Shown here: positions 15,550-23,278 of the stretch, in pieces
Numbering within the stretch: the first letter of the stretch is position 1
Layout of the letters: each line of letters begins with the position of its first letter
Source: CAYZXU01 sp964482535
GTDB taxonomy: Bacteria > Desulfobacterota > Desulfobacteria > Desulfobacterales > BuS5
Length of the DNA: 43,947 bases
NCBI GenBank assembly: GCA_964482535.1
Contig: CAYZXU010000004.1
Span: forward strand, 1-43,947
Reading direction: 5' to 3'
Program-made: the position numbers and the translations under genes
The notes under the pieces: generated by a model
What the model was told of the DNA's origin: nothing
Database searches by the model: none
What the model saw: only the letters and a program-made list of their open reading frames with translations

Positions 15550-15579
15550 AAAATACAAACAATGGGCATTGTTTGTCAA
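15550..15579 (-). promoter_or_regulatory. TPR-gene promoter with embedded palindromic operator
   Basis: On the minus strand TTGACA (15579-15574), an 18-nt spacer and TATTTT (15555-15550) form a promoter 30 nt before the TPR gene. A 22-bp perfect palindrome with 10-bp arms (ACAAACAATG and its complement, 15555-15576, 2-nt centre) fills the spacer and overlaps the -35 box, the classical position for repressor binding. Confidence 0.6.
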
Positions 15580-15646
15580 GGGAAATTCATATAAGGATTT
15601 AAATACCTTTAAAAAAATTAATATCTCCGGCAAACCGGTTTTTTTC

Positions 15647-15675
15647 TTGACACAGATAAGAGCATTTGCTTAATT
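15647..15675 (+). promoter_or_regulatory. Candidate dapA promoter
   Basis: TTGACA (15647-15652), a 17-nt spacer and a poor -10 (TTAATT, 15670-15675) lie about 47 nt before the dapA ATG. The -35 is perfect but the -10 is weak, so the exact site is uncertain. Confidence 0.4.
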
Positions 15676-15721
15676 TTTTGCAATCTAATATATTATTTTT
15701 TCTTTATTTAATGGAGGATCT

Positions 15722-16756
15722 ATGATCACAGGAAGCTATACAGCGCTTATAACACCTTTTATTGATAACACTCTGGATTATACGGGTCTTGATAAACTTG
15801 TCGATTTTCAGATTGAAAACGGAATCACCGGAATTCTCGCTGTGGGAACAACAGGCGAGAGCCCTACCCTGTCCTGGGAAGAACACCTTAAGGTTGTTGA
15901 TACAGTAGCAGGAAAATCTAAAAATAACTGTATCTGTATAGCGGGCGCTGGCAGTAATAATACAGATGAGGCTATTGCTGCAACAAAGCATGCTGTTGAA
16001 GCTGGCGCTGATGCTGTACTGCTTGTTGATCCTTATTATAACGGCCCAAGTTCTCTTGAGATACGCAGGGAGTATATTGAGCCCGTTGCAGAAAAATTTC
16101 CTGACATAAAAATTATACCGTATGTTATTCCCGGAAGGACAGGGGCTCAGCTTTTGCCTGAGGATCTTGCTATTTTATGCAAAAAACACCCTAACGTGTG
16201 TACGGTTAAAGAGGCAACGGGAAATATAAAAAATATGCGGCTCACAAGAAAGTGCTGCGGAAAAGAATATATGATCTTGTCCGGTGATGACGCAATGATA
16301 CTTGAGATGATGACAGATCCTGAAATCAACGCTTCGGGAGTTATTTCAGTTGTATCAAATATAGTGCCTGGAGCAGTCACACAGATTGTCCGGCTTATAT
16401 CTGAAGGTAAAATATTAGAGGCTGAAAATATAATTGCCTCCATTGAGCCCTTATTCGGCCTGGTAACTGTTAATACATATGAGGATACTCCCTTTGGAAA
16501 GGTTTTATGCAGAGCAAGAAATCCTTTGGGGATAAAGACTCTTATGGCTCTTCTCGGCATGCCCTCAGGAGGCTGCAGAAGGCCTTTGGGAAAGATGACG
16601 AAAAAAGGTCTTGAAAAAGTAGTTGAGGCTGCGCGAAAAATACATAAAACAAACCCTGAAATATTGCAGCCGGTCGCTGATTTTTTCAGTGTTGATATTT
16701 CTGAAAGGATAAATAATCCTGAGCATATATTGGGGCTTTGTTACGAAGATTATTAA
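15722..16756 (+). CDS. dapA: 4-hydroxy-tetrahydrodipicolinate synthase family protein
   Basis: A 344-residue class I aldolase of the DHDPS family, condensing pyruvate with aspartate semialdehyde in lysine and diaminopimelate synthesis. The motifs are GTTGESPTLSWEEH, the tyrosine and arginine segment PYVIPGRTG, and the Schiff-base lysine in TVKEATGNI. The GTT and RTG elements support true DHDPS function over other family members. The protein is about 50 residues longer than the usual 292. The extension (roughly the last 50 residues, ending in HILGLCYEDY) does not resemble a known domain. TGGAGGA precedes the ATG. Confidence 0.88.
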   Translation: MITGSYTALITPFIDNTLDYTGLDKLVDFQIENGITGILAVGTTGESPTLSWEEHLKVVDTVAGKSKNNCICIAGAGSNNTDEAIAATKHAVEAGADAVLLVDPYYNGPSSLEIRREYIEPVAEKFPDIKIIPYVIPGRTGAQLLPEDLAILCKKHPNVCTVKEATGNIKNMRLTRKCCGKEYMILSGDDAMILEMMTDPEINASGVISVVSNIVPGAVTQIVRLISEGKILEAENIIASIEPLFGLVTVNTYEDTPFGKVLCRARNPLGIKTLMALLGMPSGGCRRPLGKMTKKGLEKVVEAARKIHKTNPEILQPVADFFSVDISERINNPEHILGLCYEDY

Positions 16757-16786
16757 TCAAAGGCGAGCTGCGCTCTTTACCCACAA

Positions 16787-16814
16787 GCAGGGACACGATG
16801 CATCGTGTCCCTGC
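16787..16814. terminator. 28-bp perfect palindrome between convergent genes
   Basis: Bases 16787-16814 are a perfect GC-rich palindrome with no spacer: GCAGGGACACGATG followed by its exact reverse complement. It lies between dapA and the convergent YkgJ-like gene, so it can fold on either transcript. It could be a bidirectional terminator without a U-tract, or a dispersed palindromic element. Confidence 0.6.
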
Positions 16815-16826
16815 CCATAGGATTTG

Positions 16827-16848
16827 TTGAAAAATTACAATTTTTCAA
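16827..16848. terminator. AT-rich hairpin next to palindrome
   Basis: A perfect 9-bp stem (TTGAAAAAT with ATTTTTCAA) and 4-nt loop lie 12 nt after the 28-bp palindrome. It is T-rich on both strands, and together the two hairpins probably isolate the convergent transcripts. Confidence 0.5.
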
Positions 16849-16852
16849 TGGG

Positions 16853-17647
16853 TTAATTTTCGGTTTTTACCTTAACGCTGCTCTTTACTTCAAAATCACC
16901 CTCTTTAAATAAAAGCCATTTCAGCCAGGTAATACCAAATTGCAATAATGCAATTTCATCATCTTTTATTTTGGCTATGCTTTTTTCGTCCACCTTATAG
17001 CGGTCAAGGAAACTGCTGTTAAAAACAAATTCTCTGAACTTGTCTATATTATAACTTGCCAGGAAAAACATTTTTTTTGTCTGTTCCGTTAGCTTAACAT
17101 TGGCGGGGAAAGATCTTTTCTTAACGACAAGATCAGTCCACTCAGAGTTAATATCATCATGGATATCTACGCCCTGGTCTTTTCTCCACTCACGGACTGT
17201 CCATTCCCTCTCCTCTTCGAACCCAAGGCAATGGGGCTCCTTGACAAAAAAATAAAACTCGTCCTCTTCGGCTCCTTCTTTATGGCTTAGTGAAGCTACA
17301 CCCAGGGGATAGTATCTGCAAGTGGTAGGTCTGTCCTGGTAAATAATACATCCTTCATCTCTGACAAAGGGACATGACTCAAGCTCATCATCCAGCATTT
17401 TTAAGGTAATTACAGGCAGATCTGTTTTCTCTAAAAGCTGGGGAACGGTATATATTGCCAGAAATTCTTCAGATGACAGCTCCAGCCTGTTTTTCAGTCT
17501 TATAATATCATAAGGCGTGAGAAGAATATTTATTCCCCTGCAGCACTTGGTAAAACATTTAACCCCCTTATGACATTTAAATTTGAATTTATAATCCAGA
17601 CCAACCTTTAACGGCTCAATATTGGCCATTTTATTTAAAGCATCCAT
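16853..17647 (-). CDS. YkgJ-family cysteine cluster protein
   Basis: A 264-residue cytoplasmic protein of the YkgJ-like (CxxCxxCC) family, whose members are thought to bind zinc or an iron-sulfur cluster and have no firmly assigned reaction. The cluster region is FKCHKGVKCFTKCCRG near residue 24, with a second set in CIIYQDRPTTCRYYPLG. The segment RGINILLTPYDIIRLKNRL between them is characteristic. The frame opens at 17713, but TAAGGAG lies 8 nt before the ATG at 17647, so I chose that start. A TTGACA and a TATAAT occur upstream with only 15 nt between them, so the promoter is ambiguous. Confidence 0.85.
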   Translation of the reverse strand: MDALNKMANIEPLKVGLDYKFKFKCHKGVKCFTKCCRGINILLTPYDIIRLKNRLELSSEEFLAIYTVPQLLEKTDLPVITLKMLDDELESCPFVRDEGCIIYQDRPTTCRYYPLGVASLSHKEGAEEDEFYFFVKEPHCLGFEEEREWTVREWRKDQGVDIHDDINSEWTDLVVKKRSFPANVKLTEQTKKMFFLASYNIDKFREFVFNSSFLDRYKVDEKSIAKIKDDEIALLQFGITWLKWLLFKEGDFEVKSSVKVKTEN

Positions 17648-17794
17648 TTTTTTCTCCTTAAAATAAACTTTAATAATATGGCATCTATTATATGAGCATA
17701 AAAAAATTGTCAATTTTTTCCGATTATTTTGCTGTCAGTGAAAAGAATTTAATTGGATTTGCAAAATATACAAATTAGATAATATGTAAATTTA

Positions 17795-17824
17795 TTGACA
17801 ATCAGATATTCTGAATACTATTTT
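17795..17824 (+). promoter_or_regulatory. Promoter of J-domain/receiver gene
   Basis: TTGACA (17795-17800), an 18-nt spacer and TATTTT (17819-17824) would start transcription near 17831. This leaves a leader of only 10-35 nt, depending on which start codon is used. Confidence 0.5.
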
Positions 17825-17844
17825 GAAAATACAGTTAACGGTTG

Positions 17845-18552
17845 ATGGGGAGGGAAAAACCTAAATTGAATAACAAAATAAATCTGGAAAGAGAGCTTGA
17901 TTATCTGGGCCTGTTGAATAAGGCAAGGGAAATTTATTTTGAGCTTGGAGAAAAGGCAGTACTATCATATTTAAAATCCAGCTATCGTCTCTTAAGCAAG
18001 GTCTATCACCCGGATCTTAACCCTGAACATAATAAGAGAGCAAAATTGACCCAGCAAAGGCTCAACATGCTTAAACAGATGATAGGGGAGATAAGTGATG
18101 ATGATCTTCTTGAAATTATAGAAAAAGGGACCATGGGTCAGGTTCCAAGAAAAAAGAGAATACTGGTTGTTGAAGATGAACACGGTTTACAGGATATTCT
18201 ATATAATATTTTTCTCATGGAAGGATATGATGTACGGGTTGCTGTTGACGGTTATATCGGCTATGAAGTTTTTTGCCAGTTTAATCCTGACCTTTTGCTT
18301 ACTGATGTTATCATGCCAAACATGAATGGGACAGAGCTTGTTAACAGAGCAAGGGAAAAAAAATCTGGAATTAAAGTGATATATATGAGCGGTTTTTTCG
18401 GGACAGATAAGGTGGGGAAGGAACTTCAGACTCAGGTTATAAAATACAAATATAAGACCATCTCAAAACCTTTTAAGCTCAGTTTAATGCTTAACATGGT
18501 TGATAACTATATTAACGATATAGGTGCTTCAAGCTTTACAAGAGGTATATAA
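17845..18552 (+). CDS. J-domain-like / response-regulator receiver fusion
   Basis: A 235-residue protein. Residues about 15-80 look like a J domain, the Hsp70-stimulating fold: a helix, then SSYRLLSKVYHPDLNP with the HPD tripeptide at 55-57, then a basic helix (KRAKLTQQRLNMLKQM). After a linker, residues 105-225 form a receiver domain with acidic EDE at 110-112, phospho-acceptor Asp154 in LLTDVIMPNMNG, the Ser of YMSG and Lys208 in SKP. No DNA-binding output domain is present. The start is uncertain: ATG 17845, TTG 17842 or TTG 17866, the last preceded by GGGGAGGG. No histidine kinase is adjacent. Confidence 0.8.
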   Translation: MGREKPKLNNKINLERELDYLGLLNKAREIYFELGEKAVLSYLKSSYRLLSKVYHPDLNPEHNKRAKLTQQRLNMLKQMIGEISDDDLLEIIEKGTMGQVPRKKRILVVEDEHGLQDILYNIFLMEGYDVRVAVDGYIGYEVFCQFNPDLLLTDVIMPNMNGTELVNRAREKKSGIKVIYMSGFFGTDKVGKELQTQVIKYKYKTISKPFKLSLMLNMVDNYINDIGASSFTRGI

Positions 18553-18584
18553 CTTAATTTATCTTTCGGATCTGTTTTTAACCG

Positions 18585-19973
18585 TCAACCGCCCTGAACA
18601 AATATTTTTCCAGGATTTAGAATCCCATGGGGGTCGAAGACTTCTTTAATTTTTTTCATAATCAAGATTTCAACATGACCTATCTCTTTTGCGATATATT
18701 CAGACTTTGTAATTCCAACGCCATGTTCACCTGATATGGTTCCCCCAAGTTCAAGGGTATAATCAAAAACCTCCTCCACGGCAGATTTTGCTTTTGTCAT
18801 CTGTTTACTGTCTTTTTTGTCCAGCATAACATTAAAATGTATATTGCCGTCCCCTGCATGTCCGAAGCTAACCATGGTAAGCCCTGTTTTGTCTCTTAAA
18901 TAATTTATTTTTTTTACCATCTCAGGAATTTTACTCCTGGGAACTACGATATCCTCATTGATTTTATCAGGCCCGTACGTGTAGAGTGCAGGTGAAATGG
19001 CCTTGCGGGCTTTCCATAAATTTGCAGTATCAACTTCATTTTCTGCCAGTTTTACACTTATTGCCCCTTTGGATATGCAAAGATCTTTTAAAAGATTAAT
19101 GTCGGCTGAAGTCTGTTTTTCAGTTCCGTCCACCTGAATAATCAGCACGGCTTCACCATTAACAGGCAAAGCTGTTTTGGCATAATTTTGCACACACTTT
19201 ATTGCACCCTTGTCCATAAATTCTATAGCGCGCGGAATAATGCGTTGCCTGATAATTTTAGAAACTGTTTCTGCGGCAGTCTCTATTTTTTTAAAAACAG
19301 CCAGCAGTGTTTTTACGGTTTCAGGCAGAGGAAGGAGGCGAAGAGTCATGCATGTAATAATGCCAAGGGTGCCCTCCGAGCCGACCATGAGTCTGGTGAG
19401 GTCATATCCCACAACGCCTTTTGCTGTTTTTACCCCTGTAGTTATCTTTTCACCTGTTGGGATAACCACTTCAAGGCCAAGCACATAATCCCGGGTTACT
19501 CCATATTTTACAGCCCTGGGACCGCCTGCACATTCCGCAAGATTGCCGCCCAGGGTTGAAAAATCGGAACTTGAAGGGTCAGGAGGATAAAAAAGACCCT
19601 CTTTTTCCACAGCCCTGTGGAAATTCCCTGTAACCACCCCTGGTTCAACTATGGCTATAAGATTTTCCTTGTCAATTTTACAGATTCGGTTAAATCTGGT
19701 CATAACAAGAACAACCCCACCTCTGACTGCAAGTGAGCCGCCTGTCATTCCAGAGCCGTATCCACGTGGAATCACATAAAATTTATGTTTACATGCAAGC
19801 TTTAATATGGCCGATACTTCATCTGTATCTTTGGGAAATACCACGGCATCAGGAAAATATTCTTTTTTTGTTGCATCATATGCATAGCATGCAAGATCTT
19901 CTTTTGCCCTGGTGCAGTATTGTGCTCCTGTAATTTTTTTGAGGTTTTTAAAAATCCTGTTATCTAAAGGCAT
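18585..19973 (-). CDS. FAD-binding oxidase, GlcD / D-lactate dehydrogenase family
   Basis: A 462-residue flavoprotein of the GlcD/D-lactate dehydrogenase family, oxidising a 2-hydroxy acid such as lactate or glycolate. The FAD-binding PCMH domain includes IPRGYGSGMTGGSLAVRGG and DPSSSDFSTLGGNLAECAGG. The C-terminal cap has MVSFGHAGDGNIHFNVM with conserved histidines and ends in SGEHGVGITKSEY and FDPHGILNPGKIF. Length and motifs are typical. An iron-sulfur partner subunit (GlcF-like) is not present. It starts 42 nt after dnaA on the same strand, so co-transcription with dnaA is possible. It converges with the receiver gene. Confidence 0.9.
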   Translation of the reverse strand: MPLDNRIFKNLKKITGAQYCTRAKEDLACYAYDATKKEYFPDAVVFPKDTDEVSAILKLACKHKFYVIPRGYGSGMTGGSLAVRGGVVLVMTRFNRICKIDKENLIAIVEPGVVTGNFHRAVEKEGLFYPPDPSSSDFSTLGGNLAECAGGPRAVKYGVTRDYVLGLEVVIPTGEKITTGVKTAKGVVGYDLTRLMVGSEGTLGIITCMTLRLLPLPETVKTLLAVFKKIETAAETVSKIIRQRIIPRAIEFMDKGAIKCVQNYAKTALPVNGEAVLIIQVDGTEKQTSADINLLKDLCISKGAISVKLAENEVDTANLWKARKAISPALYTYGPDKINEDIVVPRSKIPEMVKKINYLRDKTGLTMVSFGHAGDGNIHFNVMLDKKDSKQMTKAKSAVEEVFDYTLELGGTISGEHGVGITKSEYIAKEIGHVEILIMKKIKEVFDPHGILNPGKIFVQGG

Positions 19974-20015
19974 ATGCCGACCTTGCTGATTTAAAGTGGG
20001 CTGATTTAAAAAAAA

Positions 20016-21383
20016 TTAAAATTTTCCTGAATCAATCTTATGGCACAAAAAATCCACCTGTTTTTTAATTGCACCCTTTTTACTTATTCCACGCTCAACA
20101 AGTTTTATGGAATGAATGGTTGTGGCATGATATCTGTTGAAAAATTTTCCTATAACCTGAAGAGGAGCATCCGTATATCTACGCATGAGATACATGGCAA
20201 TCTGCCTTGGTCTGACAAAAATCTGTTTGCGTGAGCTAGAAACGATATCTTCTTTTTTAATGCTGAACTCTTTGCATACAAGATTTTTTATTGAGTCAAT
20301 TGTAATTGCTTTTTTCGCTGTAACAATATTGCTAACCACGCTTTCAGCAAGTTTTATATCTATTGGAATTCCCAGGAGAGATGATTTTGCAGCAACTCCA
20401 AACATGCCCCCTTTAAGCTGTCTTATATTCTCCTGAAGTTCTGAAGCAAGGTATTCTATAACATCCCCTGGGAAATCATAACCCATACCGGCAATTTTCT
20501 TTTTCAGGATTTTAACTCTTGTTTTAAAACCAGGAGGCTCAATACAGGATATTATACCACCTGTGAGGCGAGACTTTAATTTATCATTTAGCTTGGGTAT
20601 ATCCGACGGGAGGCAACTGGATGAAAAAATAATTTTCTTTCCTGATTCAATTAATTTGTCAAGGGAGAAGGCAAGTTCAACCTGGGTTCGAGCCTTCCCG
20701 CTTATATAATGCATATCCTCAATAAGAAGTACATCGCATGAATCTGAGTATTTTTTTTTGAACTGGTTTATGGAATTATTCTGGAAAGAGCGAACCATCT
20801 CATTTGTATAATCTTCAGCCGTGATATAGTAGAGTCGGGTGGAAGGGTTCTCGGATAAAATTTTATTGCCTATGGACTGGGAAAGATGGCTTTTACCCAT
20901 GCCTGTTTTTGAAGATAAAAACAAAGAAGGCTGCATTGTATTTTTTAAAGAAGCAAGGGAAAGAGCCGCAGAATATGCAAAATTGCTGTTCTCTCCAACA
21001 ACAAACTGATCAAATGTAAATTCTTTTCTTAAAAATCTTCCCCTGTCAGGATATATATCAATATTTGATAGAGTTTTCTGGTAATTAACCTTTTCTTCCA
21101 TATGGTCTTCAGTCTGAGCCTTACTGCTTTTGGGCGAAGCGCCTTCATTGGAAACAATAATTTTAAATTTGCAGGGTCTGTCTAATATTTTAACCATTTC
21201 AGATTCTATCATCGGCGCATATTGATTTAAAATTCTGTTTTTCGAAAAAAAATTAGGGGTTGCAAGCTCCATGCAATTTGTCGAAAAATTTTTAAACCGG
21301 ATCGGATCAATCCACATCTTGTAAGAGTGTAAAGGAATCTGCTGCCTTATACTGGATTTTACTTTTTCCCAAATAGCTTTCAT
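20016..21383 (-). CDS. dnaA: Divergent chromosomal replication initiator DnaA
   Basis: A 455-residue protein with all four DnaA domains: domain I (IWEKVKSSIRQQIPLHSYKMW), a short linker, the AAA+ core (from about 120) and helix-turn-helix domain IV. The AAA+ motifs are recognisable but altered. Walker A reads SKTGMGKS (158-165, first glycine lost) and Walker B reads LLIEDMHY (Glu222-Asp223 for Asp-Asp). The Arg in KLKSRL is kept. Domain IV has VRPRQIAMYLMRRYTD, but the box-binding signature GGRDHTT reads FNRYHAT (415-421). It loses the Asp and the first Thr that contact DnaA boxes, while keeping His419. It is not Hda, because domains I and IV are present. It may be the main initiator or a divergent paralogue. 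Confidence 0.85.
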   Translation of the reverse strand: MKAIWEKVKSSIRQQIPLHSYKMWIDPIRFKNFSTNCMELATPNFFSKNRILNQYAPMIESEMVKILDRPCKFKIIVSNEGASPKSSKAQTEDHMEEKVNYQKTLSNIDIYPDRGRFLRKEFTFDQFVVGENSNFAYSAALSLASLKNTMQPSLFLSSKTGMGKSHLSQSIGNKILSENPSTRLYYITAEDYTNEMVRSFQNNSINQFKKKYSDSCDVLLIEDMHYISGKARTQVELAFSLDKLIESGKKIIFSSSCLPSDIPKLNDKLKSRLTGGIISCIEPPGFKTRVKILKKKIAGMGYDFPGDVIEYLASELQENIRQLKGGMFGVAAKSSLLGIPIDIKLAESVVSNIVTAKKAITIDSIKNLVCKEFSIKKEDIVSSSRKQIFVRPRQIAMYLMRRYTDAPLQVIGKFFNRYHATTIHSIKLVERGISKKGAIKKQVDFLCHKIDSGKF

Positions 21384-22234
21384 TATATAAAATATCCCAA
21401 TATTTAAAAGATAAAAAAAATTGTAGAGTTTTAAAAGACTGCTTTGTGCAAAGTTAAAGATTTATTTTAAATCAATTTAAAATACGATTTTAATAAAGCT
21501 ATTAAAAAAATGAGTCTGAAAAGTTCGATGTAGATATATATGAAAATATAATGTAAAAGAATTAAAAACAGGTTGGCTTTTAATGCTATCCGGCATGTAA
21601 TGTCAAATCCGGTGAATCTGCTTTATTGATTGTTTTGCAAAAAAGTTTTTGTAGTTTATAACCATTTATTTTTGTTGATATAAAAAAAAACAATTTGGCA
21701 ACATTCTTAAAATACACTCTTTTTTAATTTTTAAAAATTTATAAACATATTAGGCAGATCCATAGTTATCAACAATAATTAAACAATTGTGTTTTCTCCT
21801 AAAATCTAATAAAAGCTAATAAATTCTTTGATTTTTAAAAACAGAAGTTATATTTATCAAAAAGGACAGGGTAATTGTCAGGATAATATAATTAAACATC
21901 TAATAATAATGTAAATAAAATTTTAACAATTTTTTCGAAAATATTTTTTAAATACAAAAAAAATATAATTCTATTCATCCAATACGCTTAAATATTAATG
22001 CTTATCATATCAGTAAGATATGGCTTATGCTATGTGCTGCAGACTTTTAATTTTTTCCGGTTTAAAGCATGGTTCTACTTGATTTTTTTATATATATTTT
22101 AAATTTGTTAAGGTAAAAGAATATTTTATTAACATATTTCTAATATTTTTATAACATAACCATGGGCAAAATTTTTGTTTTAGAACCATTAGACACGATA
22201 ACGTCCAATTAACTTCTTTTAAAAATAAACAGTT
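21384..22234. other. 851-bp AT-rich non-coding region, candidate origin
   Basis: No coding frame is credible in this gap between divergent dnaA and apbE. It is very AT-rich, with long A and T runs (for example 21927-21970), as in a DNA-unwinding element. One DnaA-box-like site, TTATCAACA, lies at 21766-21774, and a weaker one on the other strand at 21673-21681. No exact TTATCCACA was found. A small dyad (CATATC-5 nt-GATATG) lies at 22006-22022. It could be oriC or just the regulatory region of dnaA and apbE; sequence alone cannot decide. Confidence 0.4.
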
Positions 22235-23248
22235 ATGCTAAAAAAAATATATATACTTATCATCTTTTTTTTAATGTTTACAGGCTGCAATACAAAAAAA
22301 GAATTTTTCATAAAAGGTAAAACAATGGGGACAACCTTTCATATTACGGTTGTTGACTTAAATAAAAAAAGAATATCATCTTTGGAAAAAAAGATTTACA
22401 GCCGCCTTGAAGATATTAATATGAGTATGTCTACTTATATTAAAGGAAGTGAAATAAGCAGGTTTAATCAATTAAAGGCAACAGATGAAAAATTTTACAT
22501 TTCAAAGGATCTTTTAAATGTCATGCTTGTTGCCCATGAACTTTATAAAATCACCCATGGCGCATGGGACGCAACCATGGAGGATTTAATAAACCTGTGG
22601 GGATTTGGGAACCAGGGCGTTAAAAATAAAATTCCGCCAAAAGAAGATATAAACAGGCTTTTAAAATGCAAGGGTTTTAAAAATATAATTATTTCAAAAA
22701 AAGGATATTTACAAAAAAAGAAGGCATGTATATCCATAGACCTTGCTTCAATTGCCAAGGGATACGCCGTTGATGAACTGGCAAAGCTTATAATATCAAA
22801 TAAAATCAATGATTTTCTTGTGGAAATCGGCGGCGAGATATATGCTTCGGGCTGTACAAAAAATAAAACTCCATGGAAGATCGGAATTAACATGCCTGAA
22901 AAATTTTCAGGGATTAACCAGATTTATAAAATTGTTAAAATAAAAAATAAAGCTCTTGCAACCAGTGGCAACTATAGAATTTTTTTTGAGGATAAAGGAA
23001 AAAGATTTTCCCATATAATTGATCCTGAAACAGGCATGCCTGTTTTAAATTCAATAGCAAGCGTTTCAATTATGGCTAAAAAATGTATTCTTGCCGACGG
23101 TCTGGCAACCTCTATTATGGTTATGGGCCGTGAACGCGGAATTAAACTTGTAAACAGGCTTGAGGGGGTTGAATGCCTTATTGTTGTAAAAAATAATAAT
23201 GGAGCGCTTATAAATTATTTTTCAAAGGGATTTAAAGTTGAAAGATAG
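22235..23248 (+). CDS. apbE: FAD:protein FMN transferase ApbE, lipoprotein
   Basis: A 337-residue ApbE, which attaches FMN covalently to Thr/Ser of periplasmic flavoproteins such as Rnf or Nqr subunits. A lipoprotein signal ends in MFTGC with Cys18 lipidated. Motifs include GKTMGTTFHITV, SIDLASIAKGYAVDEL, LVEIGGEIYASG, the FSHIIDPETGMPV histidine segment and the magnesium-binding ADGLATSIMVMGRERG. Length is normal. No clear ribosome site precedes the ATG. No Rnf or Nqr genes are in the window. The MFS gene follows after 30 nt. Confidence 0.93.
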   Translation: MLKKIYILIIFFLMFTGCNTKKEFFIKGKTMGTTFHITVVDLNKKRISSLEKKIYSRLEDINMSMSTYIKGSEISRFNQLKATDEKFYISKDLLNVMLVAHELYKITHGAWDATMEDLINLWGFGNQGVKNKIPPKEDINRLLKCKGFKNIIISKKGYLQKKKACISIDLASIAKGYAVDELAKLIISNKINDFLVEIGGEIYASGCTKNKTPWKIGINMPEKFSGINQIYKIVKIKNKALATSGNYRIFFEDKGKRFSHIIDPETGMPVLNSIASVSIMAKKCILADGLATSIMVMGRERGIKLVNRLEGVECLIVVKNNNGALINYFSKGFKVER

Positions 23249-23278
23249 ATTGCTTTAATAAACTTAAAGGGGAATATA

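Noticed and set aside
20016..21383. Hda or another stand-alone AAA+ DnaA homologue
   Set aside because: Domain I and a complete helix-turn-helix domain IV are present, which Hda lacks.
21384..22234. Array of canonical DnaA boxes
   Set aside because: No exact TTATCCACA was found on either strand; only near matches, so I report the origin as a candidate only.
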